The translations under genes were made by a program, and so were the position numbers. A stretch of 64,000 bases of DNA from CAZJWR01 sp964549765 (GTDB lineage: Bacteria > Zixibacteria > MSB-5A5 > GN15 > JAAZOE01), in the NCBI GenBank assembly GCA_964549765.1, contig CAZJWR010000012.1:4640-68639 (forward strand), in the 5' to 3' direction. Positions 41,801 through 50,355 of the stretch are shown here, piece by piece; positions within the stretch are counted from its first letter, which is position 1, and every line of letters starts with the position of its first letter. The notes beneath the pieces were generated by a model. The model had not been told where the DNA came from and ran no database searches. It was given only the letters and a program-made list of their open reading frames with translations.

Positions 41801-43251
41801 TCGGCCAGCAATTCATCATGAACGCGGCGATCGTGAATCTTTCCGATGCCGATCTCGACGGGCCACTTGTCATCACGTTGCGATCCGACGGGCAATCGAC
41901 GGTTCCCCCGCCCGTTACGGTTCCCAAAATTTCCGCGCGGGACACGCTCAAAATCGTCTTCGCCGTGACCGCCGCGGCGTCGGTCAGCCCGGCAGAAGTA
42001 TTTTCATTCCAAATTTCGCCGCCGCAATCGGTCGATGTCCTACCGCCGGTCGACGATAACACCGTGGCTGTGATTCAGACGCCGGCCCGGCTGGAACTGA
42101 CCGCGGAAATTCCGGGTAAAGTACCCTTGACGGCGGTTCTGGCCTATGGCGAAGCCTTCGATATCGTCGCCTCGGCGGTCAATCGCGGTCAGGCGGCAAT
42201 CAGCGGCGGTCAACTCGTGTTGAAATATACCGGCCCCGGCGAGTTCGGGATCGAATTTCCAAGCGCGATACCGTTGGATTCCGAGGTAACGTGGTCGCTG
42301 ACCGCGCCCGTCACCGATATCAATTCGGCTTTTACGATTGCCTGGCAGGAAATCCCCATCGATCGGAACACCGGCGATGCCGCCATCATTACGATCGACA
42401 GCGTGGCGTTGCCCTTCACCGTCCGGGCGGCGGAAACGCGCCTGGCGATTCAGGCCAGCGGTTTCACCACCCGCCCGCTGATGCGGGGACAGTCATCCAA
42501 ATTATTCGATCTCGGCCTCGAAAATATCACCAATGACAGCCGCAACGCGGTTGCCCTCAAATCGATTATGATGAAATTCCTGGACCGCCAGGGAAATGAT
42601 ATACTGCCGCGAGAAATTATGTCTGACAGCGGCGCCAATTTCTTCGTGAACGGCAAACCCGTCGCTCGGGTGGAATATCCCGTCACCATACCGGAAGAAC
42701 CGCAGGTTGCCGTCATGTTCGTCTTCGACAGCATCCTGATCCAACCGGGCGGAACGCTGAATATGGAATTCCGCTTGACGCCGCTCGGAAAAACCGAGCG
42801 CAATTACTTCAATATCCGCATCACCGGCGATATGATTATCGGCCGGATCGCCGAAGGGCCGCAGGCGGGCGAGACGGTCCCGGTCACGGGAACGCTGGAT
42901 AGAGCGTTCGAGGTCAATATTCCGCAGTCGATTATCCCCCCGGAATTCGCGGCGTCATTTAAGAACTATCCGAATCCGTTCAATCCCAATCGCGAACAGA
43001 CCGAAATTCGATACAATCTGCCGGTAGAGTCCGACGTGGATATTTATATCTACACGGCCACGGGCGAACGAGTGCGTCATCTTCACTTCGACGCCGGCTC
43101 CCCCGGCGGTCAGGCGGGCATCAATGAGGCAATATTCTGGGACGGCGCCAACGGGGATGGGCGGACAGTGCTCAACGGCGTCTATATCGCCTATATCGAA
43201 GTGGCGGCATCCAACCTGACGGCGACTTTGAAAATGGCGGTGGTGAAATGA
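38896..43251 (+). CDS. Giant secreted Ig-domain surface protein with type IX sorting domain
   Basis: A 1451-residue protein. Signal peptide MIRKVLHSFIILFLLAGIAS-AG, then a string of beta-sandwich units; several open in the bacterial Ig-like way (AATLTIVPADDTTLRAGEGI, FTANITDQFGNIIESA; AIIVTSGADPVTIGQPLPYD, VNIEIQDRFGNRKNDY). The final ~95 residues carry FKNYPNPFNPNREQTEIRYN, VDIYIYTATGERVRHL and LNGVYIAYIEVA, a FlgD-like type IX sorting signal. Probably a surface adhesin or scaffold. Stop overlaps the start of the next gene (ATGA), so it is coupled to a PorV-like protein. Start set by the signal peptide. Confidence 0.85.
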   Translation: MIRKVLHSFIILFLLAGIASAGDWEFETVGGPFESDAPLLAATNHPPSPTPLKSVTDTLSSYIVGQVATHQIGFEFPSFDHHDEGLSKVRTIAITFPRGFAIGHISSVTIVTTDSGEVVPEIKKVFAFYHTVVISLEKNLPSLDSGAFVYITLDGITNPDASGDYSIRVRLLNKLWLTVAGPGESEPFTITHGPAATLTIVPADDTTLRAGEGIAFTANITDQFGNIIESAQAQWMLDPTMDSIGTLFGSFFQATTVGVGRVIARADTLEAFSGLITVLPGDAAAIIVTSGADPVTIGQPLPYDVNIEIQDRFGNRKNDYLGAVWFTSDDPLAEIVHNETNPYQFTAADAGRAVFSGEQFVFGTAGARILTATDGTLSGYTHVYVLPGGGPANFDVSVPAAALAGKPFDITVTNAVDSAGDPYNGIILTLGGNVAPDGTEPIVPEIEIVNGQGIGHATLYGAGRNSLVFYSGSSAVEKIIIVSTGSSLASLELNIDRTQFLGNPFRGEARIQVFDEFGNPQTNFNRMGVDIRLTSSTGVVVPDIVTFDQFDQTGTADLSTYHYDGRPGLVTITANFVIVYPAIETTADMVVNGIYAVVDGHSGLPDWMPGGWTFDLRGESWNPADLTPKQIEYSAEFVGGDSPVPEINTTTGCIPQAGMTQSCRFLVHQVAGATPGDYEYRLRISALYDVAGEEITAVWTYSKSVEIRSFVPITLISDQLPSVVVPGHYSLPAELSIIDENNYDVDAKAAVMLQISKDSAHYTLTYNTFSFSWNSETPVNLQALFNAQMETGLYNYGVNLVVSIYGPDQKYRVDYTNFYSLDKTLNIIPRSELAVDTLSITPDRVPVGASIGFAFDLDLTGTTDIVLYGKQSTLTVTDGIVSATVFLRDSLYTLTSGANPLTADNMVIPGSWEGKHLTAQLHAVGIEDDVAPVDETIDFPFPVTVEASAAAVQALSLVNSAPNAPFVNIGQQFIMNAAIVNLSDADLDGPLVITLRSDGQSTVPPPVTVPKISARDTLKIVFAVTAAASVSPAEVFSFQISPPQSVDVLPPVDDNTVAVIQTPARLELTAEIPGKVPLTAVLAYGEAFDIVASAVNRGQAAISGGQLVLKYTGPGEFGIEFPSAIPLDSEVTWSLTAPVTDINSAFTIAWQEIPIDRNTGDAAIITIDSVALPFTVRAAETRLAIQASGFTTRPLMRGQSSKLFDLGLENITNDSRNAVALKSIMMKFLDRQGNDILPREIMSDSGANFFVNGKPVARVEYPVTIPEEPQVAVMFVFDSILIQPGGTLNMEFRLTPLGKTERNYFNIRITGDMIIGRIAEGPQAGETVPVTGTLDRAFEVNIPQSIIPPEFAASFKNYPNPFNPNREQTEIRYNLPVESDVDIYIYTATGERVRHLHFDAGSPGGQAGINEAIFWDGANGDGRTVLNGVYIAYIEVAASNLTATLKMAVVK

Positions 43252-45077
43252 GACGGTTGTCGATCATAGTCGCTTTGCTGCTGCTTCTGCTGCCGGTCAT
43301 GGTATCGGCGGACGATGACGCCGGCACCGAATCGGCCTTCAATCTCGGAGCAGGCGCCCGCGCCATGGCCATGGGCAACGGCTACACCGCTTTGGCCGAG
43401 GACGCCACGGCCATTTATTACAACCCGGCCGGTCTGCCGTACCTTTCGTCGCAGGAGATCACCTTCCTCCACACGGTTCTGTTCGAGGGTACGGTCTATG
43501 ACTATGTCGCTTATGTGTATCCCTATACCAGTATCGGCGGTTTCGGTATCGCCGGCATGCGCCTCGGGACCGACGACATCGGGCGGCGCGATCAATACAC
43601 CGACCTCGGTAAATTCAGTTCCACGCAGATGCAGATGCTGTTATCGTATGGTCGCCGTTTCGACCATGGAATCTCCGCCGGCGCCAACCTGAAACTGGCG
43701 AATCAGTCGATCGACAATTACTCAGATTATGGCTTCGGTCTGGATCTGGCCGGACGGTATGATTTGACCGATCACCTGCGGGCCGGCCTGGTTCTGCAGG
43801 ATATCGTCGGCGCCCGCATGAAATTGATGAACGAGCGGGAACGTACGCCGTTTCTGATCAAAGGCGGCCTGGCGTATCTGTATCAGCTATCCGACAAACC
43901 GTTTTCGGGGGCAGTCACGTTTGACGTCGAAAAGCCGGAATACCGCAGCGTCAAGATTCGCGCCGGGCTGGAACTGGCGCATACTTCGGGTCTGGCTGTA
44001 AGGGGCGGCTATGACCGGGACAACTTCACGGTGGGCTTGGGGATACATTACCAGCAACTCACGTTCGATTATGCCTACAAGTTCATGGACAACCTGATGG
44101 ACAGCCACCGATTCTCTTTGAGTTTCAATTTCGGCCCGACCCGGCAGGAGATCGAGGCGCGGCGGGAGATGGAACTCCGCCGGGGCAGACAGCAGTATCT
44201 TCAGGAAAACCGTGTGGACGCCCTTCGACGGGAAATGGACGAGGCCAAAGAGTATTTCCGGGAAGGCCGCCTGGATTCGGCGTTGGCGGCGTATTATCGG
44301 GCGGAAGCGTATGCCGACCCGGACACCGAGGAGCGGATAAAAAACTGGGTGGATGAGATCAAAAGCCGATTGAGCCAGGAAGGATTACCGTTGATCGAAG
44401 AACCGGTTGCCCCGGCCGGTGAAAAGAGCGCCGAGTTGATGACACGGCAGGCGACAACGATGCTGGATAGGGGATCGCTGTTGGCGGCCCGGGATATCGT
44501 CGATGACGCCGTCAGCCAGGGCATCGACTCCGATGAATTGAGGGCCTTACGGGTGGATATCACGACCCGTATTAATGATCGGGTCCGCGCGACCCTCCGG
44601 GAAGCTGATCAGGCGTTCAATCAAGGGAACTTCATCGACGCCTTTACCGAATATAAGGAGGTTCTTACTTACGACAAGAATAACCTCCGGGCCGCCGACG
44701 GAGCCCGCGCGGCCAGGCTCCAGATTGATCTTGCGCAGCATCTCAAGCTGGGGATGGACTATTTCGAACAGAAACGCTACATTCTGTCTCAGCGTGAACT
44801 GAACACCGTTCTGCAGCTAGATCCCCGCAATGAAATCGCACTGGAATATCTCCAGCGCATCGACAGCGCCATGAAAGAGACAACCACGCCCGAAGAGCAG
44901 GATTTGCGTAAAGACAGCGTCACGTGGCAGGCGTATCTGGACGGCGTCGAGGCCTACCGGGCGGGCGATTTCAAGAAGGCCATCGAGTACTGGGAGGAGG
45001 TGCTCAAGAAGTATCCCAACAACCGCATGGCGTTGCAAAATATCCGCCAGGCCAAATTGCGGCTCGAAGAGCAGTAG
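43248..45077 (+). CDS. PorV/UPF0164-like outer-membrane barrel fused to TPR domain
   Basis: A 609-residue protein. Signal peptide (LSIIVALLLLLLPVMVSA), then FNLGAGARAMAMGNGYTALA and ATAIYYNPAGLPYLSSQEIT, the hallmark of PorV/PorQ-type barrels of type IX secretion. About 280 residues of alternating strands end with HRFSLSFNFGP. Residues ~310-609 are periplasmic coiled coil and TPR repeats (KKAIEYWEEVLKKYPNNRMA). PorV delivers cargo from the type IX translocon to the surface. The 4-base overlap with the giant cargo-like gene upstream suggests a dedicated pair. Confidence 0.82.
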   Translation: MRRLSIIVALLLLLLPVMVSADDDAGTESAFNLGAGARAMAMGNGYTALAEDATAIYYNPAGLPYLSSQEITFLHTVLFEGTVYDYVAYVYPYTSIGGFGIAGMRLGTDDIGRRDQYTDLGKFSSTQMQMLLSYGRRFDHGISAGANLKLANQSIDNYSDYGFGLDLAGRYDLTDHLRAGLVLQDIVGARMKLMNERERTPFLIKGGLAYLYQLSDKPFSGAVTFDVEKPEYRSVKIRAGLELAHTSGLAVRGGYDRDNFTVGLGIHYQQLTFDYAYKFMDNLMDSHRFSLSFNFGPTRQEIEARREMELRRGRQQYLQENRVDALRREMDEAKEYFREGRLDSALAAYYRAEAYADPDTEERIKNWVDEIKSRLSQEGLPLIEEPVAPAGEKSAELMTRQATTMLDRGSLLAARDIVDDAVSQGIDSDELRALRVDITTRINDRVRATLREADQAFNQGNFIDAFTEYKEVLTYDKNNLRAADGARAARLQIDLAQHLKLGMDYFEQKRYILSQRELNTVLQLDPRNEIALEYLQRIDSAMKETTTPEEQDLRKDSVTWQAYLDGVEAYRAGDFKKAIEYWEEVLKKYPNNRMALQNIRQAKLRLEEQ

Positions 45078-45195
45078 TCTTTTCGCGTAATCTGCCGTAT
45101 CATATGGGCCGGAACGCGGCCGAAAATCAACCTTTACTGCCGAATCCGCCGATTTTTTATGTTTTATCAGACGGACTTTGTGCTAAATTATTTAT

Positions 45196-47256
45196 ATGTT
45201 CAAGAAGCCGATTCGAGAAACGGTGGCGGCGTTTCCCGCCGAAGAAAGCCAGCTGACGGGGTTGCGCAAAACGATCGAGGAAATCTGTTCCCAGGTCAAC
45301 CTGACGACCAAGGAAAAGAACAATATCATCCTCGCCATCGAAGAAGGCGCCACCAACATCATCCGCCACGCCTACCTGTTCGGCGAAGGCGAGATTCGTC
45401 TCAAGGTGGCGGTGTTCAAGAACTATATCGTCTTCTCCCTGTTTGACAACGGCAAATCGTTCCAGCCTCCCGATAAAACCCGCCTTGACCTCAAAAAAAT
45501 GGCGACCACCGGACGCAAGGGCGGCCTTGGATTCTATCTCATCAACAAGGTGATGGATCGGGTTGAATACTTCTCTCTGGAAGGAGAAAACGAACTTCGC
45601 CTGACCAAATTCATCACCGAGCGCGCCGAAAAAGACCTCGAGTGGAGCGGCGGCATTTCTCTGCGTGTCAAGTTTTCGGCGTGGACATTTCTGATCATTC
45701 TCATCCTCGTCGCCGGCGCTTACATCTATATAAATTCGGTTTCCACCCGCTATATCCGGTCCCGGTTGGAAAAGACCGTCGATGCCTTGGCCAACACCAT
45801 CGCCTCTCAAGCTTATGCCGATATCATCAACCGCGTCTCCGATATCCAGTTTGACGAGTTGGTCGTTTCCTACCAGAAGGCCAATGATATCATCTCATCG
45901 ATCGTTATCCTCGATAAGAGCGGCGATATCCTGGCTGACTCACGGAAAGAACCGAAACTGCATACCATGTACGATCCCAAGCGCCTCGAAAATATCCGCC
46001 GCTTCGAATCGCCGACGGGGGAGACGCCGACCAACGGTCAGTTTTTTGTCACGCGGCGTATTGCCTCGGGAGATAATCAGCTCGGTACCATCATCATGGA
46101 ATATTCGTCACGCGTGATGGAGTATGAACTGAAGCGCGCCCGCCAGGTGATTCTCATCATCACCGGCATCGGGCTGCTCATCGGTATCACCGGCATTTAT
46201 CTATTGTCGAATTATTTTGTCCGGCCGATCGGGCGAATCGTCGATCGCGTGCGGCGTTTTTCCCAGGGCGATCTGGATAGTCAATTGCCGCTCGTCGGCG
46301 CCGGCGAATTTTATGAAATATCTCGGGCGCTGAACGAACTTATTACGCGCATCCGCCGCGACCGCAAAAATATCGTGGAACGCGAAATTCTGCAGAAAGA
46401 AATGCAGATGGCTGAGGAAATCCAGAGGGCGCTTATTCCCAACCGGCTTCCGACCATGGCCGGATTCGAGGTCGGCACGATATACAAAGCTGCCCGGATG
46501 GTCGGTGGCGACCTGTTCGATTTCGTTCGCATCGACGACCACCGGTTCGCCGTGGCCGTGGCCGATGTCTCCGGGAAAGGCGTTCCCGGGTCGCTCGTGA
46601 TGGCGATGGTGCGCACGGCGCTGCAGTTGGAAGCCCGCGAACATCGGTCAGCGCGGGATATCCTCATCCGGATCAATGAATTCACGGCGGGACATATCAA
46701 GCGCGGGATGTTTGTGACTATTCTGCTGGCCATCGTGGATATCGAAACCGGGCGTATCAATTTTGCTTCGGCAGGTCATAACCCGATCCTTCACTACGTC
46801 AACCGCGAGCACGAGGCGCGCTTTCTCAACGCCCCGGGCATGCCCGTCGGCATCAAAGCCGGCAACGGCGATTTCGCCAAAGCCATGCAATCGGCCGATA
46901 TCATTCTCGAAGAAAATGATTTCATTTTGATCTATACCGACGGCGTCACCGAGGGGCGCGGCGCCCACCGGCGGGCGTACGGTACCGAGCGGATCGTTGA
47001 ACTGCTCAACGAAGATCCCGACCGGTCGGCCGGGGACCTGGCCCACGCGATAGAAAGCGATATCAATCGCTACATGGGCAAGGAAGTCCAGCACGACGAC
47101 ATCACCATGGTCATTCTCAAGTATTGTCCCGGCCCCCGCGGCGAGGCCGACGAGGCCGACAGTGAATCCGAAACCAGCGATGTGAAGGATACCTCAAAGC
47201 CGTCAATCGATTCGGTCACAATTCAGACCGATTCCCGCCCCGACCGGCCCTCTTGA
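45196..47256 (+). CDS. Membrane signalling protein: RsbW-like kinase plus SpoIIE-type phosphatase
   Basis: A 686-residue protein. Residues ~10-145: GHKL serine-kinase domain (EEGATNIIRHAY N box, DNGKSF G1, GRKGGLGFYLINKV G2). Transmembrane helix ~158-178 (WTFLIILILVAGAYIYI), an external sensor of ~130 residues, a second helix ~315-340, HAMP (FVRPIGRIVDRVRRFSQGDL) and residues ~420-645 PP2C/SpoIIE phosphatase (VGGDLFDFVRID, VADVSGKGVPGSLVMAMVRT, ASAGHNPILH, IYTDGVTEGRGAHRRAYGTE, HDDITMVIL). Kinase and phosphatase of a partner-switch normally act in opposition on an anti-anti-sigma factor. No such partner gene is near. No ribosome site is visible before ATG 45196. Confidence 0.88.
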   Translation: MFKKPIRETVAAFPAEESQLTGLRKTIEEICSQVNLTTKEKNNIILAIEEGATNIIRHAYLFGEGEIRLKVAVFKNYIVFSLFDNGKSFQPPDKTRLDLKKMATTGRKGGLGFYLINKVMDRVEYFSLEGENELRLTKFITERAEKDLEWSGGISLRVKFSAWTFLIILILVAGAYIYINSVSTRYIRSRLEKTVDALANTIASQAYADIINRVSDIQFDELVVSYQKANDIISSIVILDKSGDILADSRKEPKLHTMYDPKRLENIRRFESPTGETPTNGQFFVTRRIASGDNQLGTIIMEYSSRVMEYELKRARQVILIITGIGLLIGITGIYLLSNYFVRPIGRIVDRVRRFSQGDLDSQLPLVGAGEFYEISRALNELITRIRRDRKNIVEREILQKEMQMAEEIQRALIPNRLPTMAGFEVGTIYKAARMVGGDLFDFVRIDDHRFAVAVADVSGKGVPGSLVMAMVRTALQLEAREHRSARDILIRINEFTAGHIKRGMFVTILLAIVDIETGRINFASAGHNPILHYVNREHEARFLNAPGMPVGIKAGNGDFAKAMQSADIILEENDFILIYTDGVTEGRGAHRRAYGTERIVELLNEDPDRSAGDLAHAIESDINRYMGKEVQHDDITMVILKYCPGPRGEADEADSESETSDVKDTSKPSIDSVTIQTDSRPDRPS

Positions 47257-47406
47257 CCCCGACGGCTGTCAGATTCACTCATCGTCAGCCATTATTTTCG
47301 CCTGTCGCTATGGTTTTGGCAGGCGGCGTGGCGCCATAATTTATTGTAGGATAATCAATTATGAGGCGGCCGCGTATCCGTCGCGAGACTCGGTTTAAGA
47401 TTTATA

Positions 47407-47434
47407 TTGACAAATCGAAAAGGCATGTTATCCT
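47407..47434 (+). promoter_or_regulatory. Sigma-70-type promoter before the GGDEF gene
   Basis: TTGACA, 16 bases, TATCCT. Start expected near 47441, about 60 bases before the GGDEF gene. A small palindrome (GGGT-AGTATA-ACCC) follows at about 47442-47455. The rest of 47257-47499 shows nothing else. Confidence 0.5.
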
Positions 47435-47499
47435 CAAATTAGGGTAGTATAACCCAATAGTGTGTTTTGCGATATCAGGATCTTATTTTCTGAGAGATT

Positions 47500-49188
47500 G
47501 TGAACGTAGCTATGATAGAGATCATACTGGCGATACTCGTGGTGGCTCTCGGCGTGCTTTTAATCATTCGCCAACGGCAGTTGCATTATGCGAAACCGGT
47601 CGACAACCTCGATCAAATACTGGCTGGTCTGAAGCGCAATCTTTTGAGCAACCGCACCGAGGGGAAGATACAAATCGTTGCCAGCGATCTTTCCGATCTC
47701 CTGATAAATCGTCTACAATCGGAGCGCATCCTGTTTTTCCGCAAACAGCGGCGGTTCATGGAACTGAACTATGTCTACGGCCTTAAAAGCGTTCAGCGGG
47801 CGAAGTACCGAATAAAAATCTCCAACGCCCTGATGCAAAAGCTGATGAACGGCGACCTGGTTCTTCATCCGTCATCGCTGGCGGGAATAATCGGCGACGA
47901 CCTGTCGAAATTGCTCGAAACGGAGCATTTCAACATCGTGTTCCCGATCTTCTGGCACGAAAATCTTTTCGGCGTCTATTTCATCAGCACCGGGCTTCCC
48001 GTCGATCACCCCCTGGTCAATACCCTGCTGCTGTTTTTGAATCAAAACCTCTCCACGGCGTATCATATCACGCGGTTGGAATCGACCCGCCAGATACTCG
48101 AAAACAAAATAGAAAGCCAGCGGCGGAAAGTCCGGGAACTCGAAGGAAACCGAGATGCCGCCGGGGGCAAATCGACCGACGATGATCCGGGCCATCTGAT
48201 CGAAATGTTCGGTCATCGCAACGTCGACGAACTGATGGGCGACCTGTTCGACAAGGTGCGGGCCGGCCTCAAGGCCGACAAACTGGTGTTCGTATCGCGT
48301 CCCAGCCGGAAGGATCAGAATCCGATTCAATACAGTCGGGGGCTCGAACGGCAGGATTTCGATTTTGACGACAGTGAGTTTCAGCGCATATTTGGCAGCC
48401 TCCCCAAAAGCGAAGTTGCCGACGTGGAACAACTAAACGATCTCTTCTCCGACGGCAAGCTCCGGGATGATCTGGCTCGGGAACAGCTTCGCCACATTTC
48501 GCGGTTTTCCCTGTCCGACGGCGAACAGGGTTTGCTGTTCTGGTCGGGCAAGAAAGCGGGGGAGAAGGTCGAAGCCCGCTTCCTGAATCGTCTCGAACAA
48601 GTGGCCCGAAAAGCGATGACGAACGCCCGGGAATTTCAGCGCGTCGAAGCGATGTCCTATACCGATGCCCTGACCGGACTATACAACCACCGCTATTTCG
48701 TCAAACGCTTGCATGAGGAAATCCAGCGCGCCAAGAGATACCAGCGGCATTTCGGCCTGTTGCTGTTCGATATCGATGATTTCAAGCTCTATAATGACAC
48801 CTTTGGTCACCAAACCGGCGACCGACTGCTGCGCCGGATGGGGCGAACGCTCGAGCAGTCGCTGCGGTCGATGGACATCGTTGCCCGGTACGGCGGCGAC
48901 GAGTTCGGCCTGATCATGCCCGAAGCGGACAGATCGACCTGCCGGATATTCATGGACCGTCTGCGCGACGCCATCGCCGGAACCGATTTCCGAGAACCGG
49001 CCGACGTCTTCGATAACCGGATCACCATCAGCATCGGCAGCGCCACTTTCCCCGATGACGCCGCCGATCCGGAACGCCTCATCTATTGTGCCGATATGGC
49101 CCTGTTCCGATCCAAAGCCCTTGGCCGGAATCGCAGTACCGTCTTTGAAGCGGCCCTCATTGAGGAAAATTCCAGCCAGAACTCCTAA
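47500..49188 (+). CDS. Diguanylate cyclase (GGDEF) with N-terminal membrane helix and sensor domains
   Basis: A 562-residue protein. One N-terminal membrane helix (MIEIILAILVVALGVLLIIR), two GAF-like sensor segments (about 50-210 and 240-370) joined by a coiled coil, and a C-terminal GGDEF domain: SYTDALTGLYNHRYFVKRLH, LLLFDIDDFKLYNDTFGHQT, GDRLLRRMGRTLEQSLRSMD and an intact ARYGGDEFGLI active site. It should make cyclic di-GMP from GTP. Start is GTG 47500 or ATG 47512. It opposes the HD-GYP enzyme at 5862 and lies next to exopolysaccharide genes, a common cyclic di-GMP output. Confidence 0.92.
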   Translation: MNVAMIEIILAILVVALGVLLIIRQRQLHYAKPVDNLDQILAGLKRNLLSNRTEGKIQIVASDLSDLLINRLQSERILFFRKQRRFMELNYVYGLKSVQRAKYRIKISNALMQKLMNGDLVLHPSSLAGIIGDDLSKLLETEHFNIVFPIFWHENLFGVYFISTGLPVDHPLVNTLLLFLNQNLSTAYHITRLESTRQILENKIESQRRKVRELEGNRDAAGGKSTDDDPGHLIEMFGHRNVDELMGDLFDKVRAGLKADKLVFVSRPSRKDQNPIQYSRGLERQDFDFDDSEFQRIFGSLPKSEVADVEQLNDLFSDGKLRDDLAREQLRHISRFSLSDGEQGLLFWSGKKAGEKVEARFLNRLEQVARKAMTNAREFQRVEAMSYTDALTGLYNHRYFVKRLHEEIQRAKRYQRHFGLLLFDIDDFKLYNDTFGHQTGDRLLRRMGRTLEQSLRSMDIVARYGGDEFGLIMPEADRSTCRIFMDRLRDAIAGTDFREPADVFDNRITISIGSATFPDDAADPERLIYCADMALFRSKALGRNRSTVFEAALIEENSSQNS

Positions 49189-49258
49189 AGTCCCACCTAT
49201 TCCACGGGTGCATCGTATAAATACCTGGAACAGGGCGAGGCCGGACAAGTTATTACAC

Positions 49259-49287
49259 TTGACATGGTCGTTGAAAGCCCTTAAATA
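49259..49287 (+). promoter_or_regulatory. Sigma-70-type promoter of the exopolysaccharide export operon
   Basis: TTGACA, 17 bases, TAAATA. About 75-80 bases ahead of the polysaccharide export gene. Transcription would start near 49294. Confidence 0.55.
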
Positions 49288-49366
49288 GCCATAAATTAAT
49301 GGCAAATCGGGTCGATTTTTAGGTATAAACACGGTAGACATCGACCGCAGTCAAGGATCGAAAGGT

Positions 49367-50332
49367 ATGAAGTATCTGATAAGACCCAAGACATTTCTGG
49401 CGATATTATCCATCGTGATTCTGGCCGCCGCATCGGCTTGGTCGGCCGATGAATACGTGATCGGTCCCGAGGATATCCTCAAAATCAGTTTCTGGCAGGA
49501 TCCCGATCTCGACCAGACGGTGCAGGTTCGGCAGGACGGCAAAATCACTCTGTCGATCATCGGCGAAATAACCGCCGCCGGTTTGACCCCCCGGGAACTG
49601 TCCGACCGCATCGAACAAAGCGTATCGCTGTACAACAAGAAGATCTCCCAGGCTACGGTGACGGTCACTGGCTTCAATTCCCAGCGGGTATTTGTGACTG
49701 GCCAGGTGGTGAACCCCGGCAAGAAGGCCTTCGAGGTTATCCCCGATCTTTGGACGGTCATCAAGGAAGCTGGCGGGGCGACCGAATCGGGCGACCTTAC
49801 CCGCGTAACCATCGTCCGCTCGGAAGAATCGGGCGGCGAACGGATTACCGTCAATCTCCTGGAGGCGATTTCCACCGGCAAACTGGACAACCTCCCCAAG
49901 CTCAAGACGGGAGACACCATCGAGGTGCCGCGGATGGCCGGAGGTGTGCCGGGACGGCAACTGGCGACCGATTACTCCGAGCGTAAAAACCTGTACTACG
50001 TCATCGGCCAGGTGCGCCTGCCAGGAACGAAACCGTATGAAGCCGGTCTGGATCTGTTCGACGCCCTCGGGGCCGCCAACGGTCCCACCGAATTCGCCGA
50101 TCTGAAAAATATCCGGATTGTCAGCAAGACCGGCGACGGCACCAGCGTGGTGCATGTCAATCTCAATGAGTATCAATCACGGGGTCAGGCGCGGCGTCTG
50201 TCCATCAAACCGGAAGATACGATTATCATCGACGCCAAGCGGCATTCGATCCTCAGCTGGGGCGCGGTCCGGGACTTCGTCACGGTGGCCGGAACCGTCA
50301 TATCGTTTGCCTACCTCATCAGTCGAAGATAG
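49367..50332 (+). CDS. Wza-like polysaccharide export protein with SLBB domains
   Basis: A 321-residue protein. Signal peptide (KTFLAILSIVILAAASAWSA), then a Poly_export domain (EYVIGPEDILKISFWQDPDL, QVRQDGKITLSIIGEITAAG) and two SLBB units (VFVTGQVVNPGKKAFEVIPD and YYVIGQVRLPGTKPYEAGLD). There is no lipobox cysteine; a C-terminal helix (FVTVAGTVISFAYLISRR) may anchor it instead. It should form or gate the outer-membrane exit for exopolysaccharide. First gene of an export operon. Confidence 0.9.
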   Translation: MKYLIRPKTFLAILSIVILAAASAWSADEYVIGPEDILKISFWQDPDLDQTVQVRQDGKITLSIIGEITAAGLTPRELSDRIEQSVSLYNKKISQATVTVTGFNSQRVFVTGQVVNPGKKAFEVIPDLWTVIKEAGGATESGDLTRVTIVRSEESGGERITVNLLEAISTGKLDNLPKLKTGDTIEVPRMAGGVPGRQLATDYSERKNLYYVIGQVRLPGTKPYEAGLDLFDALGAANGPTEFADLKNIRIVSKTGDGTSVVHVNLNEYQSRGQARRLSIKPEDTIIIDAKRHSILSWGAVRDFVTVAGTVISFAYLISRR

Positions 50333-50355
50333 TCCGGCGAAAGCAGTAAGGTAGT

